NCBI RefSeq assembly: GCF_002177115.1
Contig: NZ_MVAG01000057.1
Coordinates: 186,001-250,000, forward strand
From: Chryseobacterium mucoviscidosis
Lineage (GTDB): Bacteria > Bacteroidota > Bacteroidia > Flavobacteriales > Weeksellaceae
Direction of reading: 5' to 3'
DNA: 64,000 nucleotides
Shown here piece after piece: positions 42,498-51,684 of this stretch (positions are counted from its first letter, which is position 1; each line of letters starts with the position of its first letter). Made by a program: the position numbers and the translations under genes. The notes under the pieces were generated by a model. That model had not been told where the DNA came from. It worked only from the letters and a program-made list of their open reading frames with translations, and searched no databases.

Positions 42498-43625
42498 ATG
42501 AAAAAGATTCAAATGGTTGACTTACAAAGTCAGTATTACAAGATAAAAAATGATGTGGATAATGCCGTTTTAAATGTAATGGATTCAGCGGCTTTTATCA
42601 ATGGTCCTGAAGTAAAGTCATTCCAGAATGAATTAGAGTCCTATCTGGACGTAAAACATGTTATTCCCTGCGCAAACGGAACTGATGCACTTCAGATTGC
42701 TTTAATGGGTCTTGATCTGAAGGAAGGTGATGAGATCATCACGGCAGATTTTACTTTTGCGGCAACGGTGGAAGTTATTCATTTGCTTAAACTTAAATCG
42801 GTTTTGGTAGATGTGGATTATGATACTTTCACCATTTCAACAGAGGCGATTAAAAAAGCCATTACTCCGAAAACAAAAGCGATTATTCCGGTACATATTT
42901 TTGGGCAGTGCTCGAATATGGAAGAAATTTTAAAAATTGCTGAAGAGCATAATTTATATGTAATTGAAGACAATGCACAAGCAATCGGTTCTGAATTCAC
43001 TTTTTCGGACGGAACTGTAAAAAAAGCGGGAACCATGTCTACGGTGGGAACGACTTCTTTCTTTCCTTCTAAAAATTTAGGATGTTATGGAGACGGTGGA
43101 GCAATTTTCACGAATAATGATGATCTGGCGCACCGTTTAAGAGGAATTGTAAACCACGGAATGTACCAAAGATATTATCATGATGAGGTTGGAGTAAATT
43201 CAAGATTGGACAGTGTTCAGGCTGCTATTTTGAGAAAAAAACTTCCGCATCTGGATAACTATAACGAAGCAAGAGGAAGAGCAGCAGATTATTATGATGA
43301 AGCTTTTGCCGGACACGAACATATTTTAACACCAAAAAGAGCGGAATATTCTACTCATGTTTTCCACCAGTATACTTTAAGAATTCTGAACGGAAAGCGT
43401 AATGATTTGCAAAAATTCTTAGCTGAAAAGGAAATTCCCGCAATGATTTATTATCCGGTAGCTTTAAGAAAGCAAAAAGCCTATTTTCAGGAAAGTAACG
43501 ACGCTGATTTTGTAAATACAGACAAACTTTTAGATCAGGTAATTTCTCTTCCGATGCATACGGAACTGGATGATGAGCAACTGAAGTATATTACGGATGC
43601 GGTGTTGGAGTTTATGGGGAAATGA
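42498..43625 (+). CDS. DegT/DnrJ/EryC1/StrS family aminotransferase
   Basis: A PLP-dependent aminotransferase that adds an amino group to a nucleotide-linked keto-sugar. The PLP lysine is K192 in FFPSKNLGCYGDGG; D158 in VIEDNAQAIGS contacts the pyridine nitrogen, and CANGTDALQIAL binds phosphate. 375 residues is normal. It heads a tight operon with a membrane protein, galE and a cytidylyltransferase (gaps of 5, 11 and 28 bases), which points to surface-polysaccharide or sugar-nucleotide synthesis. The exact sugar cannot be told. Confidence 0.95.
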   Translation: MKKIQMVDLQSQYYKIKNDVDNAVLNVMDSAAFINGPEVKSFQNELESYLDVKHVIPCANGTDALQIALMGLDLKEGDEIITADFTFAATVEVIHLLKLKSVLVDVDYDTFTISTEAIKKAITPKTKAIIPVHIFGQCSNMEEILKIAEEHNLYVIEDNAQAIGSEFTFSDGTVKKAGTMSTVGTTSFFPSKNLGCYGDGGAIFTNNDDLAHRLRGIVNHGMYQRYYHDEVGVNSRLDSVQAAILRKKLPHLDNYNEARGRAADYYDEAFAGHEHILTPKRAEYSTHVFHQYTLRILNGKRNDLQKFLAEKEIPAMIYYPVALRKQKAYFQESNDADFVNTDKLLDQVISLPMHTELDDEQLKYITDAVLEFMGK

Positions 43626-43630
43626 GATAA

Positions 43631-44059
43631 ATGGAAAAGAAGGTTTTTAAATATAAATTTGTTTATTGGATCGCTATTTTAACTAATATTATTTTTTGTA
43701 TTGCATTTGGATTTGGTCTTTACAATAAAATAATAAGTAATTTGCTTTTTGATATATATACAGCATTGATATTCATAATTGAAATACTTTCTTTTCAATC
43801 ATTGATTTTATTAGTTAAGAAGAATAAAATATCAGTTTTAACTTTTTCGATATCACTAATTTTGATTTTTTTAATTATCTCTTTTGGTATTTCTAAAAAA
43901 ATCTTTTTGGGAGATTTTGGAAATAACGATATGGATTATATTATGACTCCAATTGTTTACTCAATATTGTTCGGGCTGCAGTTCTTAATAATAAAATATA
44001 GATTCAAAATTGATTATCTTCAGTTAGAAATTAATCAAATAGGAGAAAATCAAGATTAA
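43631..44059 (+). CDS. Four-helix membrane protein of unknown function
   Basis: A 142-residue protein with four hydrophobic helices (about 10-31, 38-60, 67-88, 104-122), no cleavable signal and a polar C-terminus. It is AT-rich. It lies five bases after the aminotransferase gene and eleven before galE, so it is part of the operon. A role in membrane steps of the same pathway is only a guess. Confidence 0.8.
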   Translation: MEKKVFKYKFVYWIAILTNIIFCIAFGFGLYNKIISNLLFDIYTALIFIIEILSFQSLILLVKKNKISVLTFSISLILIFLIISFGISKKIFLGDFGNNDMDYIMTPIVYSILFGLQFLIIKYRFKIDYLQLEINQIGENQD

Positions 44060-44070
44060 AAAATAATTAA

Positions 44071-45093
44071 ATGGCAATACTCGTAACAGGAGGTTTAGGA
44101 TATATCGGCTCGCATACAGTTGTTGAGCTTCTGAATAGCAATTTTGAGGTTGTTATTGTAGACGATTTATCGCATTCCGAGAGATTTATATTAAAAAATA
44201 TTGAGGAAATTACAGGAAAAAAACCTGTTTTTTATCCTTTCGATCTAAAAAGAAAAGAACTTTTAACGCAGGTTTTTGATGCTCATGAAATTGACGGATG
44301 TATCAACTTTGCGGCATTCAAAGCGGTGGGCGAAAGTCAGGTGAAACCTGTTGATTATTATGAGAACAATTTGTTTTCATTAATCAATATCTTACAGGAA
44401 TTTAAAGAAAGAGGAATTTCAAACTTTATTTTCAGCTCATCCTGCACGGTTTACGGACAGGCGGATGAAATGCCGATCCACGAAAATACTCCGTTAAAAA
44501 TGCCTGAAAGCGTTTACGGAAAGACAAAGCAGATGGGAGAGGAGATCCTGATTGATTTTGCAAAAGCATATCACCGCAAAATTTCTTTATTAAGATATTT
44601 CAATCCGATCGGAGCGCATCCTTCAGCAAAAATAGGGGAGTTACCTATTGGAGTTCCGAATAATTTAGTACCTTTCGTGATGCAAACTGCGGCAGGAATC
44701 CGTGAAAAACTAAATGTCTGGGGAAATGATTATCCTACCGAAGACGGAACGGCTGTCCGTGATTATATTTATATTGTAGATTTAGCTAAAGCCCATGTTG
44801 CAGCACTGAAAAAATTAATGGCAGACAATTCTGATCATGCAGTTGTTGATATTTTTAATTTAGGAACAGGAAAAGGTTCATCGGTTCTGGAAGTAGTAAA
44901 AGCTTTCGAAACAGCAAATGACGTGAAAGTTCCTTACCAGATCTGCAGCAGGAGAGAAGGAGATATTACCATTGCTTATGCAAACGTAGATAAAGCCCAA
45001 AAAGAGCTTAACTGGAAGTCTGAAACATCTTTGGAAGAAGCATTACGGACAGTTTGGCAATGGCAAAAATATTTAGAAACAAGAAACACTTAA
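44071..45093 (+). CDS. galE: UDP-glucose 4-epimerase
   Basis: Interconverts UDP-glucose and UDP-galactose (or the N-acetylated forms) with tightly bound NAD. TGGLGYIGSHTVVELL is the Rossmann motif, SSSCTVYG and SVYGKTKQMGEEIL hold the catalytic Ser/Thr and Tyr-x3-Lys, and RYFNPIGAHPSAKIGE and GTAVRDYIYIVDLA are typical of GalE. 340 residues is the standard length. It supplies UDP-galactose for surface glycans, consistent with its operon partners. Confidence 0.97.
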   Translation: MAILVTGGLGYIGSHTVVELLNSNFEVVIVDDLSHSERFILKNIEEITGKKPVFYPFDLKRKELLTQVFDAHEIDGCINFAAFKAVGESQVKPVDYYENNLFSLINILQEFKERGISNFIFSSSCTVYGQADEMPIHENTPLKMPESVYGKTKQMGEEILIDFAKAYHRKISLLRYFNPIGAHPSAKIGELPIGVPNNLVPFVMQTAAGIREKLNVWGNDYPTEDGTAVRDYIYIVDLAKAHVAALKKLMADNSDHAVVDIFNLGTGKGSSVLEVVKAFETANDVKVPYQICSRREGDITIAYANVDKAQKELNWKSETSLEEALRTVWQWQKYLETRNT

Positions 45094-45121
45094 CAATTTG
45101 TACAAAAAAGAAGACATTTAT

Positions 45122-45574
45122 ATGAAAACACAAAGAATAGGCATCACGTTTTCGTCATTCGACTTGCTTCACGCAGGACATATTAAAATGCTTGAAGAAG
45201 CAAAAACAGTATGTGACTACCTTATCGTAGGTTTGCAGATTGATCCCTCTCATGATCGTCCAACCAAAAATAAACCGACTCAGACCATCGTAGAAAGATA
45301 TATTCAGTTAAAAGCAGTAAATGCTGTTGATGAGATCATTCCATATTACACGGAGGAAGATCTTCTGGATATTTTAAAATCTTTTGTAATTGATGTGAGA
45401 ATTATCGGGGACGATTATCTTGACAGAGATTTCACCGGTAAAAAATACTGTGAAGAAAAAGGAATTGAGATTTTTTACAATAAAAGAGATCACAGGTTTT
45501 CTTCCAGCGATTTAAGAAAAAGAATTTACGAAGCTGAACTTCAGAAACTGGAAAAAGTAGAAGCTGCAAAATAA
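45122..45574 (+). CDS. Cytidylyltransferase-like nucleotidyltransferase (TagD-like)
   Basis: A 150-residue enzyme of the adenylyl/cytidylyltransferase family. SSFDLLHAGHIKMLEEAK contains the HxGH motif. The C-terminal FSSSDLRKRIYEAEL resembles the RTxGISTT region but with SSSDLRKR as in glycerol-3-phosphate or sugar-1-phosphate cytidylyltransferases. The ATG at 45122 is chosen; an in-frame TTG at 45098 would add eight poorly placed residues. As the last gene of the operon it probably activates glycerol-phosphate or a sugar acid for surface polymer synthesis. The substrate is uncertain. Confidence 0.9.
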   Translation: MKTQRIGITFSSFDLLHAGHIKMLEEAKTVCDYLIVGLQIDPSHDRPTKNKPTQTIVERYIQLKAVNAVDEIIPYYTEEDLLDILKSFVIDVRIIGDDYLDRDFTGKKYCEEKGIEIFYNKRDHRFSSSDLRKRIYEAELQKLEKVEAAK

Positions 45575-45606
45575 AAAAATCCCGAATTTAATTTCGGGAT
45601 TTTTTG
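45574..45606. terminator. Bidirectional terminator between the sugar operon and the receptor gene
   Basis: AAAATCCCGAA pairs with TTCGGGATTTT around a short loop; A and T runs on either side serve both converging transcripts. It directly abuts the stop of the minus-strand gene at 45607. Confidence 0.85.
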
Positions 45607-48123
45607 TTACATTGGTCCTTGCTGATCGTCTCCGGTTGCATTGGAGTTGATGTCTTTTTTACGTTTCGGCTGCTCTACTTTTTCGTTTCCTTGCTTGAAT
45701 CTGTAGGTCAAGGATAAAGCAAATTGTCTTGGCTGCCATTGCATATAAGAATCTCTGCTAAATCCAGGTCCGTAAGATGTAGATTGCATTGCTCTGGTAT
45801 TGAAAATATCCTGAATATTGAATGAAATCGTTCCGTCTCCTTTCCAGATTGTTTTTGAAGCTCCAAAATTCAAAGCATACATATCTTTTCTGTCAACACT
45901 CTGTGTTTTTTGTCCTCCTCTGTAAAAACCCTGAAGCTGAAAGCTTAATGTTTTATCGATTTTAATAGTGGAAGTAAGTCTTGCTCTTACGGCTAATCCA
46001 CTTCCTTCAAAAGAAAGAGGTTCGCTTATTAAAGCCGGATCAAAGAAAACACCTTTCGTGTTATATCCGAAAATATCTACGTTTCCAAGGAATTTTAGCC
46101 ATTTTGTAGTATCCCAGTTGAAGTTAAGATCTAAACCGAATCTGTCATCGCTTCCAACGTTTACAGGCTTGGTATGGAAAACCGTAGTCGGGACATTATT
46201 AATCAATTCCTGTTTGTTGTATGTTACAATCTTTACATCATCAGTCTGATGTCTGAAATACAATGTTGGATTGATGGTAAATTTACTTTTTGAAATGCTG
46301 TATCCTAACTCGTAAGAATCTACATAAGAAGGATTCAGATCGATATTTCCGTCAAAAATATTCTGATTATCGCTATAGCTTGGGTTAGGAATCAAAAAGA
46401 AAGATCTCGGTCTGTCTATTCTGCGAGAATAGTTTAACAAAAACTGATTGTCTTTTGCGATTTCATAACTCAAAAATACACTTGGGAAAAGATTATTGTA
46501 GTTCTTTGTTGTCTTCTGTGTATCACCGGACATATTCAGATAATCAATATCTATAGTAGAATATTCATTTCTCAAACCTAACTGATAACCTAAATTACCG
46601 ATTTTGCTTTTGAACTGAACATACCCTGCATTGAACATTTCTTCATACTTTGCATTGTATGTATAGTCATCAAGATAAAGCATGAACGGCAATGTAGATG
46701 TTTTCTGCATTACAAGGTTCTGATAGTTGTTGTTATTAACATCTATTCTGTAACCAGCTTCTAATTTTGAGTTTTCACCTATCGGAAGTTCATAATCTGC
46801 TTTACCGATTAATGTTTTATTCTTTGTTTTTTGATCAATATTATTTTCTAAATCAAAAAAGCTGTTTTGAGTCTGGTAAATATAACTTCCATTATTGGAG
46901 CGATTGCTCTGTACACTCAATGATAAGGATAAATTATGTCCCTTATCGTTAAATTTATGATCTAATCCAAAATCTCCCTGAAAAGCAAGGTTGTCGTTGG
47001 TTCCAATACTGGTTCTGTTTCTTGTCGTAATTGCGTTACTGAAAGAATAATTGGTATAATCGATATTTCCGGTATTGGTTCCGTCAAAAGTTCTTACGGT
47101 TCCCGAAGCGTTGATTGAAGTTTTGTCGGTAAGATCTACAACTAAACCTCCGGTTGCGTTATAGTTATCGTTTTTGCTTTTAGAAATCGATTCGTTATGC
47201 GTTTCTCTGAAATCTCCTCTAGAAAGATAAGCATTGTTTCTCTGGGTATTCTTAGATTCTCTGTAACCGCCGCCGCCATTAAGAAACCAAGTGAATCTTC
47301 CCTTTCTCCAGCTTAAATTGGTATTAAGATTTGTTTGTGGTAAATATCCTAAAGTTCCGGTAACACTTCCGTTGAAGCCTGTTTTCTTATTTTTCTTAAG
47401 AATAATATTTAAGATACCTGCTGTTCCGCTTGCCTCAAATTTTGATGAAGGGTTGGTAATTACTTCAATTTTCTCGATCTGATCTGCCGGAATACTCTGC
47501 AAAGCATTGGCTCCGTCATCGATCCCCAGAAGGGCAGAAGGTTTTCCGTTGATTAAAAATTTTACGTTAGAACTTCCTCTCATAGAAACCGTTCCGTCTG
47601 TGTCTACAGAAACCGAAGGAACGTTGGAAAGGACATCCTGAAGATTTCCACCTTTACTTACAATATCCTGAGACGGATCATATGTTCTTTTATCCAGTTC
47701 CACCTTGTAAGGCTTCGTAGCCTGAGCTGTGATCACAACTCCCTGAATGTCTCCGGTTTTCAGATTGGTAGCGCTTTTTTCAGGGTCGATTGATAAAGCA
47801 CCGATGTTTCCTGCCGCAGTAATTTGTTTGTTAACTACGCTTTTCTGGTAATCGATTGCTTCAATAGTAATATCGTAAGCTCCCGGAGCAAGATCAAGCT
47901 TGTACTGACCTTTTTCGTCGGTAAGCGTAGCATCACTGAACTGTTTGTTTGCCTTGTTACTGAAGGTAACAGAAGCGTAAGGAACGGGCTGGTTGTTCTT
48001 GCTGACCACCGACCCGGAAATACCGACCTTCTCCTGTGCAAAAGCCAATGCCGCTGCCGAAAGTACAAAAGTAAGCCCTAAGGTTTTCTTTGTAAAAATG
48101 TTAATGATTTCCGTCTGATTCAT
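45607..48123 (-). CDS. TonB-dependent receptor-like outer-membrane beta-barrel protein
   Basis: An 838-residue outer-membrane protein. The signal peptide (NIFTKKTLGLTFVLSAAALAFAQ region) is followed by a carboxypeptidase-regulatory-like beta-sandwich (VGISGSVVSKNNQPVPYASVTF), a plug domain (about 130-230, GGNLQDVLSNVPSVSVDTDG and SMRGSSNVKFLING), and a long beta barrel ending RQFALSLTYRFKQGNE plus a polar tail rich in K, P and Q. It fits the outer-membrane beta-barrel family (PF14905 type) rather than SusC. I chose the start at 48123; an in-frame ATG at 48147 adds eight residues. The transported substrate is unknown. Confidence 0.93.
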   Translation of the reverse strand: MNQTEIINIFTKKTLGLTFVLSAAALAFAQEKVGISGSVVSKNNQPVPYASVTFSNKANKQFSDATLTDEKGQYKLDLAPGAYDITIEAIDYQKSVVNKQITAAGNIGALSIDPEKSATNLKTGDIQGVVITAQATKPYKVELDKRTYDPSQDIVSKGGNLQDVLSNVPSVSVDTDGTVSMRGSSNVKFLINGKPSALLGIDDGANALQSIPADQIEKIEVITNPSSKFEASGTAGILNIILKKNKKTGFNGSVTGTLGYLPQTNLNTNLSWRKGRFTWFLNGGGGYRESKNTQRNNAYLSRGDFRETHNESISKSKNDNYNATGGLVVDLTDKTSINASGTVRTFDGTNTGNIDYTNYSFSNAITTRNRTSIGTNDNLAFQGDFGLDHKFNDKGHNLSLSLSVQSNRSNNGSYIYQTQNSFFDLENNIDQKTKNKTLIGKADYELPIGENSKLEAGYRIDVNNNNYQNLVMQKTSTLPFMLYLDDYTYNAKYEEMFNAGYVQFKSKIGNLGYQLGLRNEYSTIDIDYLNMSGDTQKTTKNYNNLFPSVFLSYEIAKDNQFLLNYSRRIDRPRSFFLIPNPSYSDNQNIFDGNIDLNPSYVDSYELGYSISKSKFTINPTLYFRHQTDDVKIVTYNKQELINNVPTTVFHTKPVNVGSDDRFGLDLNFNWDTTKWLKFLGNVDIFGYNTKGVFFDPALISEPLSFEGSGLAVRARLTSTIKIDKTLSFQLQGFYRGGQKTQSVDRKDMYALNFGASKTIWKGDGTISFNIQDIFNTRAMQSTSYGPGFSRDSYMQWQPRQFALSLTYRFKQGNEKVEQPKRKKDINSNATGDDQQGPM

Positions 48124-48290
48124 AAGGTATTTTTTGTGTAAAATCATGAAAGATTTTACTTAATATTGTGAAATTGTTAATCTGTTTAAATTTCAGAATA
48201 CTAAGTTTAATTTATTATTTGTAAGGTATATGTCGAATTAAAAAGCCAAATGTTAGTTATAGAATTGTTAAAAAAAAGTTAATATGATTA

Positions 48291-49316
48291 TTATTTTATA
48301 TTTTTAGAATTCAGCCAGTCCTGGTAAGCTTTAGCATTAATAGCATGTTGCTCTGCACTCGCTGTAAACTTGTGGTATCCGAATCTCGCAGGATCGGCAC
48401 ACATAAAAATATAATCGTTCTTTTCTGCATTTAACACAGCATCCACAGAATTTTTATCTACTATACAAATAGGTCCCGGAGGAATTCCTTTATTAGCATA
48501 CGTGTTGTATGGCGATGGAGTAGACAGATGCTTATAAAAAACCCTTTTAATCTGCTCCTTAAAATTCGTTTGCTTATTGATTGCATAAATTACCGTTGGA
48601 TCAGATTGAAGCTTCATCCCTTTTTTATAACGGTTAAGATACAATCCTGCAATCGTTTTCTGTTCGTCCTTTTTTCCTCCCGATTCCTTGTACACAATAG
48701 AAGCCAAAGCATAAATCTGATCTCTCGTTAAACCGGATTGCTCTTCTTTAGACTTTCTTTCGCTGTTCCAGAATTCATTATACTGATCATCAAATTTTTT
48801 GAAAAATTCTTTCGGAGTTACCGTCCAGAAAAAATTGTACGTATCAATAAAGAAATATTTTTTTAAATCTTCCGCATTGTTATATCCTTTTTCGGCAGCA
48901 ATCGAATTGAAATCATTCACAAATTGTAAAGAATCCAGTTCTGTTTTTTTGGTTACTTTACCAATCATCTGATAAACATCCCCAAAATCACCAATTCTGA
49001 AACTGTTCTCACTCTGATTTCCTGCTTTAATCATATTAACCAAATTCGCATTCCCTAAACCTTTCTGAAAATGATAACGTCCCGGTTTGAAATTTTTTTC
49101 AAGATCCTTTTCTTTCGCAACGGCTTCAAAAGCTTCTTTATTGTCAACATATTTTGCCGCAGAATCAAGGATTTGTTTAAAATTCGCTTGGTGAGGAATC
49201 AAAACATATCCATCCTTTTTAATGTTGTTGCCGTAGTATTTTCTATAAAATCTAAATCCAAAAAATCCGCCTGCTACAAAAACAAGCAGGATGATGATAA
49301 GAATTGCTTTCTTCAT
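48291..49316 (-). CDS. mltG: Endolytic peptidoglycan transglycosylase MltG
   Basis: MltG cleaves nascent glycan strands at the inner membrane and sets their length. A single N-terminal helix (5-22) anchors it. A LysM-like region follows, then the YceG core with ALASIVYKESGGKKDEQKTI, where Glu211 is the predicted catalytic residue, and the signatures LNRYKKGMKLQSDPTVIYA and PSPYNTYANKGIPPGPICI. 341 residues is normal. It lies 28 bases downstream of dapF, which makes a diaminopimelate residue of the same polymer, so co-transcription is likely. Confidence 0.96.
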   Translation of the reverse strand: MKKAILIIILLVFVAGGFFGFRFYRKYYGNNIKKDGYVLIPHQANFKQILDSAAKYVDNKEAFEAVAKEKDLEKNFKPGRYHFQKGLGNANLVNMIKAGNQSENSFRIGDFGDVYQMIGKVTKKTELDSLQFVNDFNSIAAEKGYNNAEDLKKYFFIDTYNFFWTVTPKEFFKKFDDQYNEFWNSERKSKEEQSGLTRDQIYALASIVYKESGGKKDEQKTIAGLYLNRYKKGMKLQSDPTVIYAINKQTNFKEQIKRVFYKHLSTPSPYNTYANKGIPPGPICIVDKNSVDAVLNAEKNDYIFMCADPARFGYHKFTASAEQHAINAKAYQDWLNSKNIK

Positions 49317-49344
49317 TTAAATGGTGATTAAAAGTTTTGTTTTT

Positions 49345-50112
49345 TTAAATAAGGTCTATTTTACCTCTAAAAACCTGCTTTGCAGGACCTTCGAGCCAGA
49401 TGTTCTGAAAAGTGTCTCCGTTTTTTTCAGCATATACTTTCAGATTTCCGCCCAAAGTTTTAACTTTTACAGAGATTAGATGGTTATTTTGCAGAAAGGT
49501 TAAAGCCGAAGCTGTAACTCCGGTTCCGCAACTGTACGTTTCGTCCTCAACGCCTCGTTCATAGGTTCTTACGAAAATCTCATCATCCGAAATTTTTTCC
49601 ATAAAATTCACATTGATGCCTTTTTCCTTATAATTTTCAGAATTTCTGATGCTGTTTCCTTCCGCAAAAACGTTGTAGTTAACGATATCTTCCACATATT
49701 TCACGTAATGTGGCGAACCCGTATCCATCACCGTATCCTCTCCGTCATTGGAAATGGTAGCAACATCGCTCATTTTTAATTTTACAATTCCATTGTGGAT
49801 TTCGGCAATATGTTCCCCATCGATAGCGGTAAATTTGCAGTTGCCTTCAAAAATATCAAGGAAAAAAGCGAACGCTACAGAACATCTCGCCCCGTTTCCG
49901 CAAAAACTTTTAGAGCCGTCTGAGTTGTAATAATCGACTTCAAAATCATACCCTTTCGCGGTGTTTATTTTGATAAGTCCGTCTGCACCGATCCCGAAAC
50001 GGCGGTCGCAAAGTTTCTGAATATTCTCAATGGAAAGATCATCCCATTCTCCGGAACGATTGTCTATCATTACAAAATCGTTTCCTGTACCCTGATATTT
50101 ATAAAATTCCAT
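49345..50112 (-). CDS. dapF: Diaminopimelate epimerase
   Basis: Converts LL- to meso-diaminopimelate for lysine and peptidoglycan synthesis, with a two-cysteine mechanism. The catalytic pair is C71 in SFCGNGARC and C195 in YSCGTGVTA. The two mirror-image halves and the 255-residue length are standard, with YQGTGNDFVMID at the start. A TAATTTTG box lies upstream on the minus strand. It probably forms a unit with mltG. Confidence 0.97.
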   Translation of the reverse strand: MEFYKYQGTGNDFVMIDNRSGEWDDLSIENIQKLCDRRFGIGADGLIKINTAKGYDFEVDYYNSDGSKSFCGNGARCSVAFAFFLDIFEGNCKFTAIDGEHIAEIHNGIVKLKMSDVATISNDGEDTVMDTGSPHYVKYVEDIVNYNVFAEGNSIRNSENYKEKGINVNFMEKISDDEIFVRTYERGVEDETYSCGTGVTASALTFLQNNHLISVKVKTLGGNLKVYAEKNGDTFQNIWLEGPAKQVFRGKIDLI

Positions 50113-50150
50113 ATTTCTTAATAGAATGTTTGTTTTAAAAATTGAAACTG

Positions 50151-50158
50151 CAAAATTA
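50151..50158 (-). promoter_or_regulatory. -7 promoter box for dapF
   Basis: On the minus strand this reads TAATTTTG, matching TAnnTTTG, 38 bases before the dapF start. Confidence 0.5.
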
Positions 50159-50216
50159 CTATAATTAAAACGAAAACGAACAGTGTTAGCTGTCCGTTTC
50201 CTTATTTATAATGGTT

Positions 50217-50843
50217 TTATCTGAATCCGCCTCCGCTTCTCGTTGGTTGAGGAGAAGTTGTCTGGGGTTGAGGAGTCGAAGCTCCCGAACTGTTTCTGAA
50301 TCCTCTGTTGTTTGAATTCATATTGCTTCCGGAATTATTTCTGAAACCACTGTTTGAATTGCTGTTCCCCGAATTATTTCGGAAACCTCCGTTGTTCTGA
50401 GGTCGTGGAGTCGTTGTATTCTGCTGTGGATTTCTGAATCCGTTATTCGGTCTCTGGTTTGTGTTCTGTCCGTTGTTCGGTCTGAAACTTCCGTTCGAAC
50501 TTCCGTCGTTTACACCGCCTCTGAAACCGTTATTAGGTCTTGCCGAAGTCGTTCCGTTCGATCCCGATCTTCTTTCAACATATACTTTTCTTCTGGAGTT
50601 ATTATAATTCTGGTAATAATAAGGCATCCCGTTATCATAATAATACGTGTAGTCGTTTCTGTAATAATATCCGTCGTTTCCCCAATATCCGCCGTTTCCG
50701 TAATATCCCTGAGGCGCATAATAATATCCGTTGTCATAATAAGGATCTCCGTAATTATTGACATAAGGATCCGAATATATCGCGCAGGAAGTTAAACTTG
50801 CCATTGTAATTAAGCTGAATGCTATTTTAAATAAATTTTTCAT
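50217..50843 (-). CDS. Low-complexity lipoprotein rich in Asn, Gly and Tyr
   Basis: A 208-residue protein with a lipobox ending LTSC (Cys20). Residues 21-80 are dominated by Tyr, Gly, Asn and Asp (PYYDNGYYYAPQGYYG), and the remainder by NNGFRN-type repeats with Pro, Gln and Thr. The protein is probably disordered and surface or periplasm exposed. Its start lies inside the 3' end of pnuC (17-base overlap), so the two are translationally linked. The function is unknown. Confidence 0.85.
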   Translation of the reverse strand: MKNLFKIAFSLITMASLTSCAIYSDPYVNNYGDPYYDNGYYYAPQGYYGNGGYWGNDGYYYRNDYTYYYDNGMPYYYQNYNNSRRKVYVERRSGSNGTTSARPNNGFRGGVNDGSSNGSFRPNNGQNTNQRPNNGFRNPQQNTTTPRPQNNGGFRNNSGNSNSNSGFRNNSGSNMNSNNRGFRNSSGASTPQPQTTSPQPTRSGGGFR

Positions 50844-51519
50844 GTTTTTGAATGTACTTTTTTTCTTTATAACTTTTTTTCCAACTGGCGTATCCCTGGA
50901 TCGCCATAATAGTAAATACCAAATATTGAACCGAAGTGATTCCGAGTTCCTTATAAATCATCATCGGAATGCAGATAAAATCTCCGATGATCCAGAAAAT
51001 CCAGTTCTCTATGCGCCTTTTCGCCATAAACCACATACCCACCAGAAAAATAGAAGTGGTAATCACATCCAGCCAGTTTCCCCAATCCAAATGATCCAAG
51101 CCTAAATCCACACCTTTCATAGAAAATCGATTGTCAATATAAGGCTTGAAATAATACACTACCGTTACTAAAATTAAACTTAAGACGAAAAGTAAAATTC
51201 CGTACAGCCATTCTTTTTTGGATGCCCAGCTTACTTCCACATGAACGTGATCTTGAGAACTTTTTCCCCACAGAATCCATCCGTAAACGCTCATTACAGT
51301 ATAATAAACATTAATCATACAGTCTCCGAGCAACCCGAAATTAAAAAGAATGTACACATAAATTAAAGTTGAAACAATTCCTGTAGGATAAACCCAGATA
51401 TTTTTTTTAATGGAAAAATAAACACTTAAAATTCCGAATACCGTAGCCGAGAATTCCAGCAAAATCTGCGTAGCAGAGTAGGTTTCATAAGGTTTTATGA
51501 AAAGATCATATACATTCAT
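50827..51519 (-). CDS. pnuC: Nicotinamide mononucleotide/nucleoside transporter PnuC
   Basis: A 230-residue inner-membrane protein with seven hydrophobic helices. YSATQILLEFSATVFGILSVY, KKNIWVYPTGIVSTLIYVY, INVYYTVMSVYGWILWG and NWIFWIIGDFICIPMMIYKEL match PnuC, including the Trp-rich ligand-binding helices. PnuC proteins import nicotinamide riboside (or thiamine/riboflavin in related subtypes) by facilitated diffusion. No TPP or NAD riboswitch is visible in the 165 bases upstream, so the substrate subtype is uncertain. Confidence 0.93.
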   Translation of the reverse strand: MNVYDLFIKPYETYSATQILLEFSATVFGILSVYFSIKKNIWVYPTGIVSTLIYVYILFNFGLLGDCMINVYYTVMSVYGWILWGKSSQDHVHVEVSWASKKEWLYGILLFVLSLILVTVVYYFKPYIDNRFSMKGVDLGLDHLDWGNWLDVITTSIFLVGMWFMAKRRIENWIFWIIGDFICIPMMIYKELGITSVQYLVFTIMAIQGYASWKKSYKEKKYIQKHEKFI

Positions 51520-51684
51520 GCGTTCAAAAGTAAATAAAAAAACACTTACTTTGCAATGATTTAAATATTATGAAAATCAGATTTTTAAGTTTCATAATTT
51601 AAAATTAACACGGAAAAATTATTAATAAACGTTAATGTTTCTAAATTTTTTATATTTTCGTAAATCTTTAATAAATAATAAAAT

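Noticed and set aside
51520..51684. TPP or NAD riboswitch upstream of pnuC
   Set aside because: I looked for the conserved TPP core words (CUGAGA, ACCUGA) on the minus strand and saw none in this 165-base gap.
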